A DNA stretch of 64,000 nt, taken from positions 1-64,000 of the forward strand of contig CALWNI010000003.1 in assembly GCA_944382775.1 (NCBI GenBank), written 5' to 3'. Position 1 is the stretch's first letter, and each line of letters begins with the position of its first letter. The notes under the pieces are model-generated. The model was not told the origin of the DNA and made no database searches. It saw nothing but the letters and a program-made list of their open reading frames with translations. A program made the translations under genes and the position numbers. Of this stretch, positions 43,050 through 52,591 are shown piece after piece. Origin of the DNA: an uncultured Allofournierella sp. (GTDB lineage: Bacteria > Bacillota > Clostridia > Oscillospirales > Ruminococcaceae).

Positions 43050-43082
43050 CCGAGATGCCGTGTCCGGCATCTCGGTTTTTTT
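43050..43082 (+). terminator. Strong terminator of the candidate large RNA
   Basis: CCGAGATGCCG (43050-43060) pairs perfectly with CGGCATCTCGG (43065-43075), with a TGTC loop and seven T residues. No protein gene precedes it, so it must end a noncoding transcript. Confidence 0.92.
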
Positions 43083-43117
43083 GTGTATTTTTCGGTTGCA
43101 GCCACACCATTTCTTCA

Positions 43118-43146
43118 TTGTAATGGCCCCTTAAAAATGATATAAT
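43118..43146 (+). promoter_or_regulatory. Promoter of the racemase-metG-tatD unit
   Basis: TTGTAA (43118-43123), 17 nt and TATAAT (43141-43146) with a TGA extension lie 64 nt upstream of the racemase start codon. Confidence 0.75.
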
Positions 43147-43209
43147 TAAATGATTCCTATGCCATACTACTGCATAGAACCATCACAACAAAAGGGCGGA
43201 TTTTAAGCC

Positions 43210-43920
43210 ATGCAACAGCAACATCCCGTTTTGGGTATTTTAGGCGGCCTCGGCCCCATGAGCACCGTTTATTTTTATCAAATGCTCACCGAACACACCC
43301 CTGCACAATGCGATCAGGATCATCTGGATATTGTAATTTCCAGCCGTGCCACCACACCGGACCGCACCGCATACATTTTGGGCGAAAGCGAAGATGACCC
43401 CTTTGCACAAATGGAGCGCGATGCCGAAATGTTGGTACAGTACGGCGCTACCCTGCTTGCCATTCCCTGCAACACCGCTCATTACTTTTATGACCGCCTG
43501 GCCCGAAGCCTGCCGGTGCCCATTTTAAACATGGTGCGCCTTACCGTGCAGCATGCCAAAGCCAACGGCTGCACCCGATTGGGTATTCTGGCAACCAGCG
43601 GCACCGTAAACAGCAACACCTACCAGCGCATGTGCCGTGCCGAAAACATTGATTTCGCCATTCCTTGCGAGCAAAACCAGCAGCATCTTATGGACATTAT
43701 CTATGGTCAGATTAAGCAGGGCAAACCGGTGGATTTGAATCTATTTCATCAAATTGCCGACGAACTGCGTGCCGCCGGGTGTGAATACGCCGTGCTTGGC
43801 TGTACCGAACTTTCTTTGATTAAACGAGATTACGGCCTGGATGCCTTTTTTATCGACAGCACCGAGGTACTTGCAAAAGAAACTCTGCTTGCTTGCGGTA
43901 AATCCCCCATTGGCTTTTAA
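43210..43920 (+). CDS. Aspartate/glutamate racemase family protein
   Basis: This 236-aa cofactor-independent amino-acid racemase has GILGGLGPMSTVYFYQ at the N-terminus, the first catalytic cysteine in IPCNTAH near 83-89 and the second in LGCTELSL near 195. This is the aspartate racemase (RacD/YgeA) pattern rather than MurI, which is present separately. The natural substrate may be aspartate or another amino acid. It lies 71 nt before metG. Confidence 0.88.
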   Translation: MQQQHPVLGILGGLGPMSTVYFYQMLTEHTPAQCDQDHLDIVISSRATTPDRTAYILGESEDDPFAQMERDAEMLVQYGATLLAIPCNTAHYFYDRLARSLPVPILNMVRLTVQHAKANGCTRLGILATSGTVNSNTYQRMCRAENIDFAIPCEQNQQHLMDIIYGQIKQGKPVDLNLFHQIADELRAAGCEYAVLGCTELSLIKRDYGLDAFFIDSTEVLAKETLLACGKSPIGF

Positions 43921-43991
43921 TCTCTGTTTGTAAGATACTGTAATCCCGAAGCCGTTCCATTCGCGGTTTCGTTATGAAAGGATAGAAAAAT

Positions 43992-45980
43992 ATGAGTGAA
44001 AACAAAACCTTTTATATCACCACCCCGATTTACTACCCCAGCGATAAACTGCACATCGGCCACAGCTACACCACCGTTGCCTGCGATGCCTTGGCACGCT
44101 TTAAGCGCATGCAGGGCCACGATGTTATGTTTTTGACCGGCACCGACGAGCACGGCCAAAAAATTCAAGACAAAGCCACCGCAAAGGGTGTTACTCCCAA
44201 GCAGTATGTGGACGAAATCGTAGAAGGTCAAGGCGGCGTAAAGGATTTGTGGAAACTGCTGGACATCAGCTATGACCGTTTTATCCGCACCACCGACGAC
44301 TACCATGTGGAAAGCTGCCAGAAGATTTTCCAAACCCTGTACGACCAGGGCGATATCTACAAGAGCGTTTACAAGGGCCATTACTGCAAGCCCTGCGAAA
44401 GCTTTTGGACTGACAGCCAGCTGGTGGAGGGCAAATGCCCCGACTGCGGCCGCGAAGTATACGACGCCGAAGAAGAAGCCTACTTCTTCAAAACCAGCAA
44501 GTATGCTGACCGTTTGCTGAAGCTGTATCAGGAAAATCCCCAGTTTATCCAGCCCGAAACTCGCAAAAACGAGATGATTGCCTTTATCAATCAGGGCTTG
44601 CAGGATACCTGTGTTTCCCGTACCACTGTGCCCTGGGGCATTCCTGTTCCCTTTGATACCAAGCACACCATGTACGTTTGGGTTGACGCTTTGAGCAACT
44701 ACATCAGCGCACTGGGCTATGGCAATAACGCTTACAACGACTATGATAAATTCTGGCCTGCTAACATTCACATGGTGGGCAAAGAGATTCTGCGTTTCCA
44801 CACCATCTTGTGGCCCGCTATGCTGATGGCGTTGGATCTGCCCCTGCCCGACCGTGTATTCGGTCATGGCTGGCTGCTGCTGGACGGCGGCAAGATGAGC
44901 AAGTCCAAGGGCAATGTGGTTGACCCCGTTGTTCTGTGCGACCGCTACAGTGTGGATGCAATCCGTTATTTCCTTCTGCGTGAGATTCCCTTCGGCAACG
45001 ACGGTATCTTCTCCAACGAAGCACTGATTAACCGCATCAACTCGGATTTGGCAAACGACCTGGGCAACCTGCTCAGCCGTACCGTTGCCATGATCGAGAA
45101 ATACTTTGGCGGCACCCTGCCTGCCGAGCGCACCGCCGGTGAATTTGATCAGGATTTGATTGACACCGTTTGCGCAATGCCTGCCAAGGTTACCGAATGC
45201 ATGGATAACCTGCTGATTCCTCAGGCAACCCAAGAGATTTTCAAGGCCATTCAGCGCGCCAACAAGTACATTGACGAAACCGCTCCCTGGGCTTTGGCAA
45301 AGGACGAAGCCAACAAGCCCCGTCTTGCTATGGTTCTGTACAACCTGTGCGAATCTCTGCGTATGGCAGCAATTCTGCTGACTCCGTTCCTGCCCAGCAC
45401 CACCGTAAAAATGGCAGAACAGCTGGGCCTGCCCCAAGACAGCCTGCGTTTTGACGCACTGACCTTTGGTGCAAAAACCGAATACACCGTACAAAAGGGC
45501 GAGGCTTTGTTCCCCCGCATTGATGCGGCAAAAGAGCTGGCTGAGCTGGCTGCCGAGCAGGAAGCCAAGGCAAAAGCTGCACAGGCCGAGGCAGAAAAGC
45601 AAGCCGCTGCTGCCATGGCACAGGATGCAGAGCCCATTGAGCATCTGCCCGAAATCACCATTGATGACTTCTGCAAGGTAGAACTGCGGGTTGCTAAGGT
45701 TCTGACCTGCGAAACCCTCAAGGAGAGCAAAAAGCTGTTAAAGATGACCCTGTTTGATGGAGAGCGTGAGCGCACCATTCTTTCCGGCATTGCAAAATGG
45801 TACAAGCCCGAAGATATGATTGGCCGCAACGTGGGCATTGTTGCAAACCTTGCTCCCCGCCCCATGATGAAGGGCAAGTATGTAAGCGAAGGCATGGTAA
45901 TGGCAGCCGATATGCCGGACGGCGGTGCTTCTGTACTGTTCTTCCCCGACGATGTAAAGCCCGGCAGCGGAATCCACTAA
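43992..45980 (+). CDS. metG: Methionyl-tRNA synthetase with C-terminal tRNA-binding domain
   Basis: This 662-aa class I synthetase charges tRNA-Met. It has the HIGH motif in KLHIGHSYTT near residue 20, a zinc-knuckle pair (CKPCESF and CPDC, near 130-150) and KMSKSKGN near 300. After an Ala/Glu-rich linker (about 515-545) a Trbp111/EMAP-like domain (about 555-662; DDFCKVELRVAKVL) helps dimerise the enzyme and bind tRNA. GAAAGGA lies upstream. Confidence 0.96.
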   Translation: MSENKTFYITTPIYYPSDKLHIGHSYTTVACDALARFKRMQGHDVMFLTGTDEHGQKIQDKATAKGVTPKQYVDEIVEGQGGVKDLWKLLDISYDRFIRTTDDYHVESCQKIFQTLYDQGDIYKSVYKGHYCKPCESFWTDSQLVEGKCPDCGREVYDAEEEAYFFKTSKYADRLLKLYQENPQFIQPETRKNEMIAFINQGLQDTCVSRTTVPWGIPVPFDTKHTMYVWVDALSNYISALGYGNNAYNDYDKFWPANIHMVGKEILRFHTILWPAMLMALDLPLPDRVFGHGWLLLDGGKMSKSKGNVVDPVVLCDRYSVDAIRYFLLREIPFGNDGIFSNEALINRINSDLANDLGNLLSRTVAMIEKYFGGTLPAERTAGEFDQDLIDTVCAMPAKVTECMDNLLIPQATQEIFKAIQRANKYIDETAPWALAKDEANKPRLAMVLYNLCESLRMAAILLTPFLPSTTVKMAEQLGLPQDSLRFDALTFGAKTEYTVQKGEALFPRIDAAKELAELAAEQEAKAKAAQAEAEKQAAAAMAQDAEPIEHLPEITIDDFCKVELRVAKVLTCETLKESKKLLKMTLFDGERERTILSGIAKWYKPEDMIGRNVGIVANLAPRPMMKGKYVSEGMVMAADMPDGGASVLFFPDDVKPGSGIH

Positions 45981-45984
45981 GCCT

Positions 45985-46782
45985 ATGAGCCATACACCGA
46001 TTTTTGATACACACGCCCACTATACCAGCCACCAGTTTGATGCCGACCGCGCCGATCTGTTGCACACCTTGCCCCGGCAAGGTGTGGTTGGTGTGGTAGA
46101 CTGTGCTGTTGATTATGCCACCAGTCTGGCCTGTTTGGAACTGGCAGAGCAATATCCCTTTGTCTATGCGGCCTTGGGCATTCACCCCGAAAGCCTCATT
46201 GAAGAAACCGCTTCCACCGTTGCACAATTCCAGGGAGATTGGAACGCCGAATTGCGGTCCATTGCCGCTTTGTTTGACAACAAAAAAGCGGTAGCGGTTG
46301 GCGAATGTGGTCTGGACTATCACTGGCCGGTTCCCAAAGAGGAGCAGCTCGCCATGTTTGAAGCCCATCTTAAGCTGGCCCGTGAACTGGATAAACCCAT
46401 TATTGTGCACGACCGCAAAGCACATGCCGATGTGTACGACCTGCTGAAACGATATCAGCCCCAAGGGGTTGTCCACTGTTTTTCCGGCAGTGCCGAAGAT
46501 GCCCAAATGCTTACAAAACAAGGTATGTACATTGGCTTTGGTGGCGCACTGACCTTTAAAGGTGCAAAACGTGCGGTAAAAGCAGCCACTGCCATTCCGC
46601 TGGAACAAATTGTTCTGGAAACCGATTGCCCCTATATGGCACCGGAACCCTGCCGCGGTCACCGCTGCGACTCTGGCCTGATTGCTCATACCGCTGCATT
46701 TTTAGCAGAAATCCGTGGCATTTCGGTACAAGAGGTATTGACGGTTACCACCCAAAACGCACAGCGATTATTTGGTGTGTAA
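45985..46782 (+). CDS. TatD family metal-dependent hydrolase (DNase)
   Basis: This 265-aa TIM-barrel amidohydrolase-like protein shows metal-binding motifs as in TatD: FDTHAHY at residues 7-13, ALGIHPE near 65, AVGECGLDYH near 103, HDRKAH near 140, VHCFSG near 163 and ETDCPYMAP near 213. TatD proteins are 3'-5' exonucleases involved in DNA repair and turnover. It begins 4 nt after metG with no strong ribosome-binding site, so it is likely coupled to metG; metG-tatD adjacency is common in Bacillota. Confidence 0.9.
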   Translation: MSHTPIFDTHAHYTSHQFDADRADLLHTLPRQGVVGVVDCAVDYATSLACLELAEQYPFVYAALGIHPESLIEETASTVAQFQGDWNAELRSIAALFDNKKAVAVGECGLDYHWPVPKEEQLAMFEAHLKLARELDKPIIVHDRKAHADVYDLLKRYQPQGVVHCFSGSAEDAQMLTKQGMYIGFGGALTFKGAKRAVKAATAIPLEQIVLETDCPYMAPEPCRGHRCDSGLIAHTAAFLAEIRGISVQEVLTVTTQNAQRLFGV

Positions 46783-46834
46783 TTCTATCATTACACCACA
46801 CTTTCGTGGTATAAAATAAGGAGGATTTTTACTT

Positions 46835-47059
46835 ATGAAAGCTCGTATTCCCAAGCATCGCGAATTTATCATTGCATTCCCCGAAGATATGGCAGAAACC
46901 CGCCAGGAAGAAGCATGGGCAAAGCTGACCCAGATTCTGGAGGATTACAAAAAAGAAGGCAAGAGTGTTTACACTCCCACCTTTATCGAAGATTGCCAGG
47001 ATAAGGTAGATGCTCTGAAAGCCGAATACGGTTTTGAGTACACCATCGAACTGCGCTAA
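46835..47059 (+). CDS. 74-residue protein of unknown function
   Basis: This 74-aa acidic, helix-rich small protein begins MKARIPKHREFIIAFPED; two helices flank EGKSVYTPTFIEDC. AAGGAGG lies ahead of the ATG and a strong terminator follows, so the frame is well supported as coding. It has no signal peptide, membrane segment or known motif. The region between tatD and this gene holds a small ACCAC/GTGGT hairpin followed by TATAAA, which may be its promoter. Confidence 0.75.
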   Translation: MKARIPKHREFIIAFPEDMAETRQEEAWAKLTQILEDYKKEGKSVYTPTFIEDCQDKVDALKAEYGFEYTIELR

Positions 47060-47062
47060 ATA

Positions 47063-47101
47063 AAAAAGAAGCCTTTCCCTTTTGGGAAAGGCTTCTTTTT
47101 A
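47063..47101. terminator. Bidirectional terminator
   Basis: A perfect 17-bp stem, 47063-47079 with 47084-47100 (GAAGCCTTTCCC/GGGAAAGGCTTC at the core), has a TTTT loop and A/T runs on both sides. It serves the 74-aa gene and the convergent gene ending at 47112. Confidence 0.92.
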
Positions 47102-47111
47102 TTGCATTGCA

Positions 47112-47954
47112 TTAGCCGGCTTCCTGCATGGTGTCATCAGCAATTTCCGAGGTGGCTTGCTGGCTGTCGCTTCCACTTCCGCTTTCTGCCATCATATCCA
47201 CCGGATTAAATTCCTGGCTTGCCGGTACACTTGTGGTTGCAGTGCTGGCGGGTTTTAACTCGCTGGTTTGCAGGGCAACCAGATAATACTCCTTGTCCTT
47301 CTTTTCAAAGACATAGTCCATATACTTGGTGGGGTCGCTGGGGGTAGTTAGGCTATAATCGCCGGTTACGGCCGCTGTGGGAATGTAGCCTACGGTTACA
47401 TACAGCTTGCCATCCTTCTTTTTCAGGCTTTCTACCTTGGGCGTATACAAGCCCATTTGACCGGTAACCGGAATCAGATACGCCTGTTTGTCCTCTACAT
47501 ATTGATAGTTCATATCCACGCCCTCAAAGCTGCCGTGGGTAATTTTATAATCCGGGCCATACAATGCCGCAACCGCCGCATCCACCTCTACCGCCGGCAT
47601 CATCAGGGCTTCGGTGTCCGGGTCGCGTTCGTAATGGTCCAAACCACCGGCACGCTGTGCGCTGTACATGGCCGACCAAATTGCACTTTCTTTAATCAAG
47701 CGGGCAGTGGAATCATCCATCTGATCCAAGCTTGCAAAGGGCAGCGGGTCAAACATAACCAGGGTTTGCAAACGCTGCTCATATTCCAATTTTCGGTCAC
47801 TGTCATCAAACAGACTTGCAACACCGTTTACCGCAAAGGCAAACACATTGAATGCACCAATCAAAATCAGCACAAACAATCCTGCCCCCAACATCTGCCG
47901 CATCCGACGACGTCGATTGCGCTCATGTTCTTCTTTTGTAATTATATTTGCCAC
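47112..47954 (-). CDS. Membrane-anchored extracytoplasmic protein of unknown function
   Basis: This 280-aa protein has a strongly basic N-terminus (ERNRRRRMRQ), one membrane helix at about residues 22-42, an outer domain of about 190 residues rich in beta strands (LYVTVGYIPTAAVTGDYSL) and a Ser/Thr/Ala-rich tail ending in acidic residues. The start is a GTG at 47954 with AAGGAG 9 nt upstream. I do not recognise a family; a regulator, wall-associated or sortase-independent surface protein are all possible. It is transcribed divergently from the threonine-aldolase-type gene. Confidence 0.7.
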   Translation of the reverse strand: MANIITKEEHERNRRRRMRQMLGAGLFVLILIGAFNVFAFAVNGVASLFDDSDRKLEYEQRLQTLVMFDPLPFASLDQMDDSTARLIKESAIWSAMYSAQRAGGLDHYERDPDTEALMMPAVEVDAAVAALYGPDYKITHGSFEGVDMNYQYVEDKQAYLIPVTGQMGLYTPKVESLKKKDGKLYVTVGYIPTAAVTGDYSLTTPSDPTKYMDYVFEKKDKEYYLVALQTSELKPASTATTSVPASQEFNPVDMMAESGSGSDSQQATSEIADDTMQEAG

Positions 47955-48158
47955 AAGTTTCGCTCCTTCCTTATGGGCAACAGCAGCACGAGCTTCCCCT
48001 TTGCTGCCTGTATCTTATCTCTACGCATTTTAAAGTATAGCATAAAGCCGCCATAAAAACAAATCACCCCTGTGGACATTCTGTGAAAAAATGATATCAT
48101 TAAAATACCCTATTCTGCACACAGGATGCAGATGATTTATTAAAGTGAGGTTTTGCCC

Positions 48159-49178
48159 ATGTATCGATTTACAAATGATTATAGCGAAGGTGCACACCCT
48201 CGTATCTTAGACGCAATGATTCGCACCAACCTGGAAGGAAACTTTGGTTATTCCAACGACCCTCATTCTGAGCAGGCACGGCAACGCATCCGCAATGCCA
48301 TCGGCCGCCCCGATGCCGATGTTCATCTGCTGGTGGGTGGTACCCAAACCAATTCCACCTGTCTGTGTGCATTTCTGCGCCCCCACGAGGCTGCCATCGC
48401 CGCTGTAACCGGTCATATCTGCGTACACGAAACCGGTGCCATTGAAGCAACCGGTCATAAGTGCATTGCTATGCCCTGCGATGCCGACGGAAAATTAACT
48501 CCCGAGGCCGTTCGTGCTGCCTGCAATGCCCATTCGGACGAACACATGGTAAAACCCCGCTTGGTTTATATCAGCAATACCACCGAAACCGGCGGCGTAT
48601 ACACCACCGCTGAACTGGAAGCACTGCGTGCGGTATGCGATGAGCTTGACCTGTACTTATATCTGGACGGCGCACGCCTTGCCAGCGCATTGGCGGCAGG
48701 CGGTGCTTCTCTACAGGATTTGGCACGTCTGTGCGATGCTTTTTACATTGGCGGCACCAAAAACGGTGCTTTATTCGGTGAGGCAGTCTGCATCTTAAAC
48801 CCTGCTTTGAAGCCCGATTTCCGCTATATTATTAAGCAGAGGGGCGGTCTGCTGGCAAAGGGCTGGCTGCTGGGCATTCAGTTTGAAGAACTGTTTGCCG
48901 ATGACCTGTATCTGAAAGTTGGCGAACATGCCAACAATATGGCACTGCAATTAAAACAAGGCATTGCTGCCCTGGGATACAGCTTTGGCAGCGACAGCAA
49001 TTCCAATCAGCAATTCCCCATTCTGCCCAATCACGTATTGGCACAGCTGAAAAATGATTTCCACTGGGAGGTCATTGGGTATCCTGACGATACCCATACC
49101 CAAATTCGCTTGGTTACCAGCTGGGCCACCGAGCAACAAGCAGTTGATGCATTTTTAGCTGCACTGATTTCCGCTTAA
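48159..49178 (+). CDS. Threonine aldolase / beta-eliminating lyase family enzyme
   Basis: This 339-aa PLP-dependent fold-type I enzyme of the low-specificity threonine aldolase family starts FTNDYSEGAHPRILDAM, with LEGNFGYSNDPHSEQAR, HICVHETGAIE near 90, LYLDGARLASAL near 168 and the PLP lysine in YIGGTKNGALFGE near 200. It would cleave L-threonine or a similar 3-hydroxy amino acid to glycine and an aldehyde; the substrate is inferred. The start at 48159 follows GTGAGG. The chorismate mutase gene follows after 22 nt. Confidence 0.85.
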   Translation: MYRFTNDYSEGAHPRILDAMIRTNLEGNFGYSNDPHSEQARQRIRNAIGRPDADVHLLVGGTQTNSTCLCAFLRPHEAAIAAVTGHICVHETGAIEATGHKCIAMPCDADGKLTPEAVRAACNAHSDEHMVKPRLVYISNTTETGGVYTTAELEALRAVCDELDLYLYLDGARLASALAAGGASLQDLARLCDAFYIGGTKNGALFGEAVCILNPALKPDFRYIIKQRGGLLAKGWLLGIQFEELFADDLYLKVGEHANNMALQLKQGIAALGYSFGSDSNSNQQFPILPNHVLAQLKNDFHWEVIGYPDDTHTQIRLVTSWATEQQAVDAFLAALISA

Positions 49179-49200
49179 TCCATTATAAGAGGTATAACAA

Positions 49201-49482
49201 ATGGAACTTTCTACCCTTCGTCAACAAATTGATGCGGTAGACGAACAACTGGTTGCCCTATTTTTACAACGGATGGAAATTGTAAAAAACGTGGCACAGT
49301 ATAAAATCGACAACAACCTGCCGGTATTTCATGCCGACCGTGAACAGGCCGTAATCGAAAAAGCCCGCAGCCGTGCCCCACAGGAAATGGCGGATTATGT
49401 GGCGGAATTTTTTGAAGCTGCCATGACGGTATCTCGGCATATGCAGCAGGATTTGATTGATCAATCGCAGCATCAAGGATAA
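49201..49482 (+). CDS. Chorismate mutase, AroQ type
   Basis: This 93-aa all-helical enzyme converts chorismate to prephenate. It has the N-terminal ELSTLRQQIDAVDEQLVALF with the catalytic arginine and aspartate pattern, RMEIVKNVAQYKIDNNLPVF, and DREQAVIEKARSRAP. It is a stand-alone mutase, not fused to a dehydratase or dehydrogenase. It is last in a two-gene unit, with a terminator directly after. Confidence 0.9.
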   Translation: MELSTLRQQIDAVDEQLVALFLQRMEIVKNVAQYKIDNNLPVFHADREQAVIEKARSRAPQEMADYVAEFFEAAMTVSRHMQQDLIDQSQHQG

Positions 49483-49485
49483 AGA

Positions 49486-49514
49486 AAAACCCCCACCAAT
49501 TGGTGGGGGTTTTG
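49486..49514. terminator. Bidirectional terminator between chorismate mutase and rfbB
   Basis: AAAACCCCCACCA (49486-49498) pairs with TGGTGGGGGTTTT (49501-49513) with A- and T-rich flanks. The convergent rfbB gene ends at 49529. Confidence 0.85.
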
Positions 49515-49528
49515 TTATAACAAAGAAA

Positions 49529-50587
49529 TTATTTGTTTTTGTACATTTCTTCGTAGTACTTCTGGTAGTTGCCGCTGGTAACGTTGTTCATCCACTCTTC
49601 GTTTGCCAGATACCAGTCGATGGTTTTTACAATGCCAACCTCAAAGGTGGTTTCGGGGTACCAGCCCAGCTCTTCCTTAATCTTGGTGGGGTCAATGCCA
49701 TAACGGCGGTCATGGCCCAAACGGTCTGCCACATACTGAATCAACTCTTCGTTGATGCCCTCATCCTGCAAACGGTCATGCAGCTGGTTGATGATGGTTT
49801 TTACGATAAAGATATTGGGACGCTCGTTGTGTCCGCCCACGTTGTACACCTCACCCACACGGGCGCCTTCGGTTACCATGTCAATGGCCTTGCAGTGGTC
49901 TTCCACATACAACCAGTCGCGCACGTTCATACCGTCACCGTATACCGGCAGCTTTTTGTGCTGCTTTACGTTGTTAATCATCAACGGAATCAGCTTTTCG
50001 GGGAACTGGTAGGGGCCATAGTTGTTGGAGCAGCGGGTAATGTTTACCGGCATACCGTAGGTGTCATGGAATGCCATAACAAACATATCCGCACTGGCCT
50101 TACTGGAGGAATAGGGGCTGTGGGGACACAGCGGAGTGGTTTCCATAAAGTAGCCCTCGTCGCCCAAAGAGCCGTATACCTCGTCGGTGGATACCTGAAT
50201 GTACTTTTTGCCTTCGGTCCACTTGCCGTCTTTGTACCATGCGTTCTTTGCACACTGCAACAGGTTTACAGTGCCCATTACGTTGGTTTCCACAAAGATT
50301 TCGGGGTTGCTGATGCTGCGGTCAACGTGGCTTTCTGCTGCAAAGTTAATTACATAATCAAAGTCATACTGGGCAAACAGGCTGCTTACCAGCTCTTTGT
50401 CGCAGATATCGCCCTGTACAAAAATATGGCGCGGGTCGCCCTCTACGCCCTTCAGGTTTTCCAGGTTGCCTGCATAGGTCAGCTTATCCAGGTTTACCAG
50501 CTGAATCTCCTTGTATTTGTTCAGCATATAGTAAACAAAGTTGGAACCGATAAAACCGGCGCAGCCGGTAATCAGATAACGCTTCAT
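49529..50587 (-). CDS. rfbB: dTDP-glucose 4,6-dehydratase
   Basis: This 352-aa SDR enzyme carries out the second step of dTDP-L-rhamnose synthesis. It has the NAD-binding motif ITGCAGFIGSNFV at the N-terminus, NFAAESHVDRSI near 80, TDEVYGSLG near 125, the catalytic YSSSKASAD near 155, and GDGMNVRDWLYVEDHC near 220. The start at 50587 follows AAGGAG; the longer frame upstream has no site. It is last in rfbA-rfbD-rfbB. Confidence 0.95.
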   Translation of the reverse strand: MKRYLITGCAGFIGSNFVYYMLNKYKEIQLVNLDKLTYAGNLENLKGVEGDPRHIFVQGDICDKELVSSLFAQYDFDYVINFAAESHVDRSISNPEIFVETNVMGTVNLLQCAKNAWYKDGKWTEGKKYIQVSTDEVYGSLGDEGYFMETTPLCPHSPYSSSKASADMFVMAFHDTYGMPVNITRCSNNYGPYQFPEKLIPLMINNVKQHKKLPVYGDGMNVRDWLYVEDHCKAIDMVTEGARVGEVYNVGGHNERPNIFIVKTIINQLHDRLQDEGINEELIQYVADRLGHDRRYGIDPTKIKEELGWYPETTFEVGIVKTIDWYLANEEWMNNVTSGNYQKYYEEMYKNK

Positions 50588-50612
50588 ATTGCTGTTTCTC
50601 CTTGTTTTACTC

Positions 50613-51512
50613 TTATTCTTCGGGATTCCAATGTGCAAAAAAGTCTGCCAAGGCAGCTTTCCAATCCCGCATTTCATTGCCTACAGTGCATGCTAACATC
50701 CGATTTTCCAAGGCACTCCAGGCCGGACGGTCAGCCGCTGCGGGGTGCTTTTCGGCGTATTCCTTACTGCTGCAAGGGCTAACTGTAGCATCCACACCCG
50801 AAAGGCGGATAATTTCGCTGGCGAAATCATACCAAGAGCAAATGCCCTCGCCGGTACAATGATACACGCCATAATCATGGCTTACTGCCAACTTTAAAAT
50901 GTGATGCGCCAAATCTTCAGCGTTGGTGGGGTTGCCCAACTGGTCGTTGACCACTTCCAACTTACCAAACTTTTTGCCCGCATTCACAATGGTTTTTACA
51001 AAGTTTTTGCCTGCATAGCCATACAGCCATGCGGTGCGCACAATAAAATAGCGATGGCAAAAATCCCGAACATATTGTTCGCCCAGTGCCTTGGTTTTTC
51101 CGTAGGCACTCTTAGGGTCAATTCGCTCGCTCTCGTCCAGGGGCTTGTCCCCTTCGCCACGGAACACATAGTCGGTGGAAACGTGAATCAACCGTGCATT
51201 GATGCGCTCGGCTGCCTGTGCCAGATTGGATGCGCCCAATGCATTTACCTTGAAGGCTGCTTCGGTGTTGGTTTCACAGCCATCCACATTGGTAAACGCA
51301 GCGCAGTTGATAATGGTATCCGGCTGATGACGCCGCACAAACGCAATGGTTGCTTCCCGATTGGTAATATCCAGCTCATCGGCATCGGTGGCAATGACCA
51401 TTGCGTTTTTTAAACGCTCCGGCACAGCACCCAAGGCACTTTCGCCCTGCTTTAACTGACGCTGAATTTCGGTGCCAAGCTGTCCGCTTGCGCCGGTAAT
51501 AAGGATTTTCAT
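50613..51512 (-). CDS. rfbD: dTDP-4-dehydrorhamnose reductase
   Basis: This 299-aa SDR enzyme reduces dTDP-4-keto-rhamnose to dTDP-L-rhamnose with NADPH. Motifs are ILITGASGQLGTEI at the N-terminus, NCAAFTNVDGCE near 72, VSTDYVFRGEGD near 110, YGKTKALGEQ near 140 and RTAWLYGYAGKNFV near 160. AAGGAGGG precedes the ATG. It lies 25 nt before rfbB and 15 nt after rfbA. Confidence 0.94.
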   Translation of the reverse strand: MKILITGASGQLGTEIQRQLKQGESALGAVPERLKNAMVIATDADELDITNREATIAFVRRHQPDTIINCAAFTNVDGCETNTEAAFKVNALGASNLAQAAERINARLIHVSTDYVFRGEGDKPLDESERIDPKSAYGKTKALGEQYVRDFCHRYFIVRTAWLYGYAGKNFVKTIVNAGKKFGKLEVVNDQLGNPTNAEDLAHHILKLAVSHDYGVYHCTGEGICSWYDFASEIIRLSGVDATVSPCSSKEYAEKHPAAADRPAWSALENRMLACTVGNEMRDWKAALADFFAHWNPEE

Positions 51513-51527
51513 GGATAACCCTCCTTA

Positions 51528-52415
<888 letters not shown>

Positions 52416-52505
52416 TTGTTACGCTCCTTTTTTGCCCAAATGGGTCAAATAAAATGATGCAGCTTAACACAAAGCGGAGCCACAGCCGCTATATACAAAG
52501 GAAAG

Positions 52506-52535
52506 GAACGGCGTTTTCCACAGGGAATGCCGTTC
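52506..52535 (-). terminator. Possible terminator after the glycosyltransferase gene
   Basis: GAACGGC (52506-52512) pairs with GCCGTTC (52529-52535) around a 16-nt loop. On the minus strand only a broken T-tract (CTTTCCTTT) follows, so termination would be weak and readthrough into rfbA possible. The 176-nt gap shows no clear promoter. Confidence 0.4.
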
Positions 52536-52591
52536 TTAGTGGAAAACCATCGGATTTTTTCGATGATTTTTTTCAGAAGCAAAAAATCGGC

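Larger units (their letters stand above)
42289..43082 (+). ncRNA. Candidate large structured noncoding RNA (about 800 nt)
   Basis: A promoter at 42254-42282 and a strong terminator at 43050-43082 bound a stretch with no credible gene; the longest frame is 64 codons with no ribosome-binding site. It is much more AT-rich than its neighbours: 42541-42600 has 17 G/C in 60. Local helices by eye are AATGTCC-t-ATC-aaaa-GAT-c-GG-a-ACATT (42323-42349), CAG-CGGCAG/CTGCCG-CTG (42398-42426), CAAGAA/TTCTTG enclosing ATCAT/ATGAT (42431-42465), AAAACGAT/ATCGTTTT (42565-42613) and GCAGGC/GCCTGC (42912-42939). CGCTTT at 42438-42443 can also pair with AAAGCG at 42487-42492. ACCAAG occurs at 42291 and 42305, and CTTGGT at 42642 and 42946. 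It does not resemble tmRNA, RNase P or SRP RNA. Large ornate RNAs (GOLLD, ROOL, OLE type) are the best comparison, but class membership is untested. Confidence 0.6.

Noticed and set aside
42289..43082. tmRNA, RNase P RNA, SRP RNA or group I/II intron
   Set aside because: None of the diagnostic sequences is present: no tRNA-like ends or tag ending in LAA, no GAGGAAAGUCC-like core, no SRP domain sequence, no intron domain V. The locus is not inside a gene.
43917..45644. 575-codon open frame opposite metG
   Set aside because: Shadow of metG; no start signal and no sensible protein pattern.
52548..52572. CATCG/CGATG hairpin with T-run as a plus-strand terminator
   Set aside because: Only five base pairs with an 8-nt loop, and no plus-strand gene ends there.
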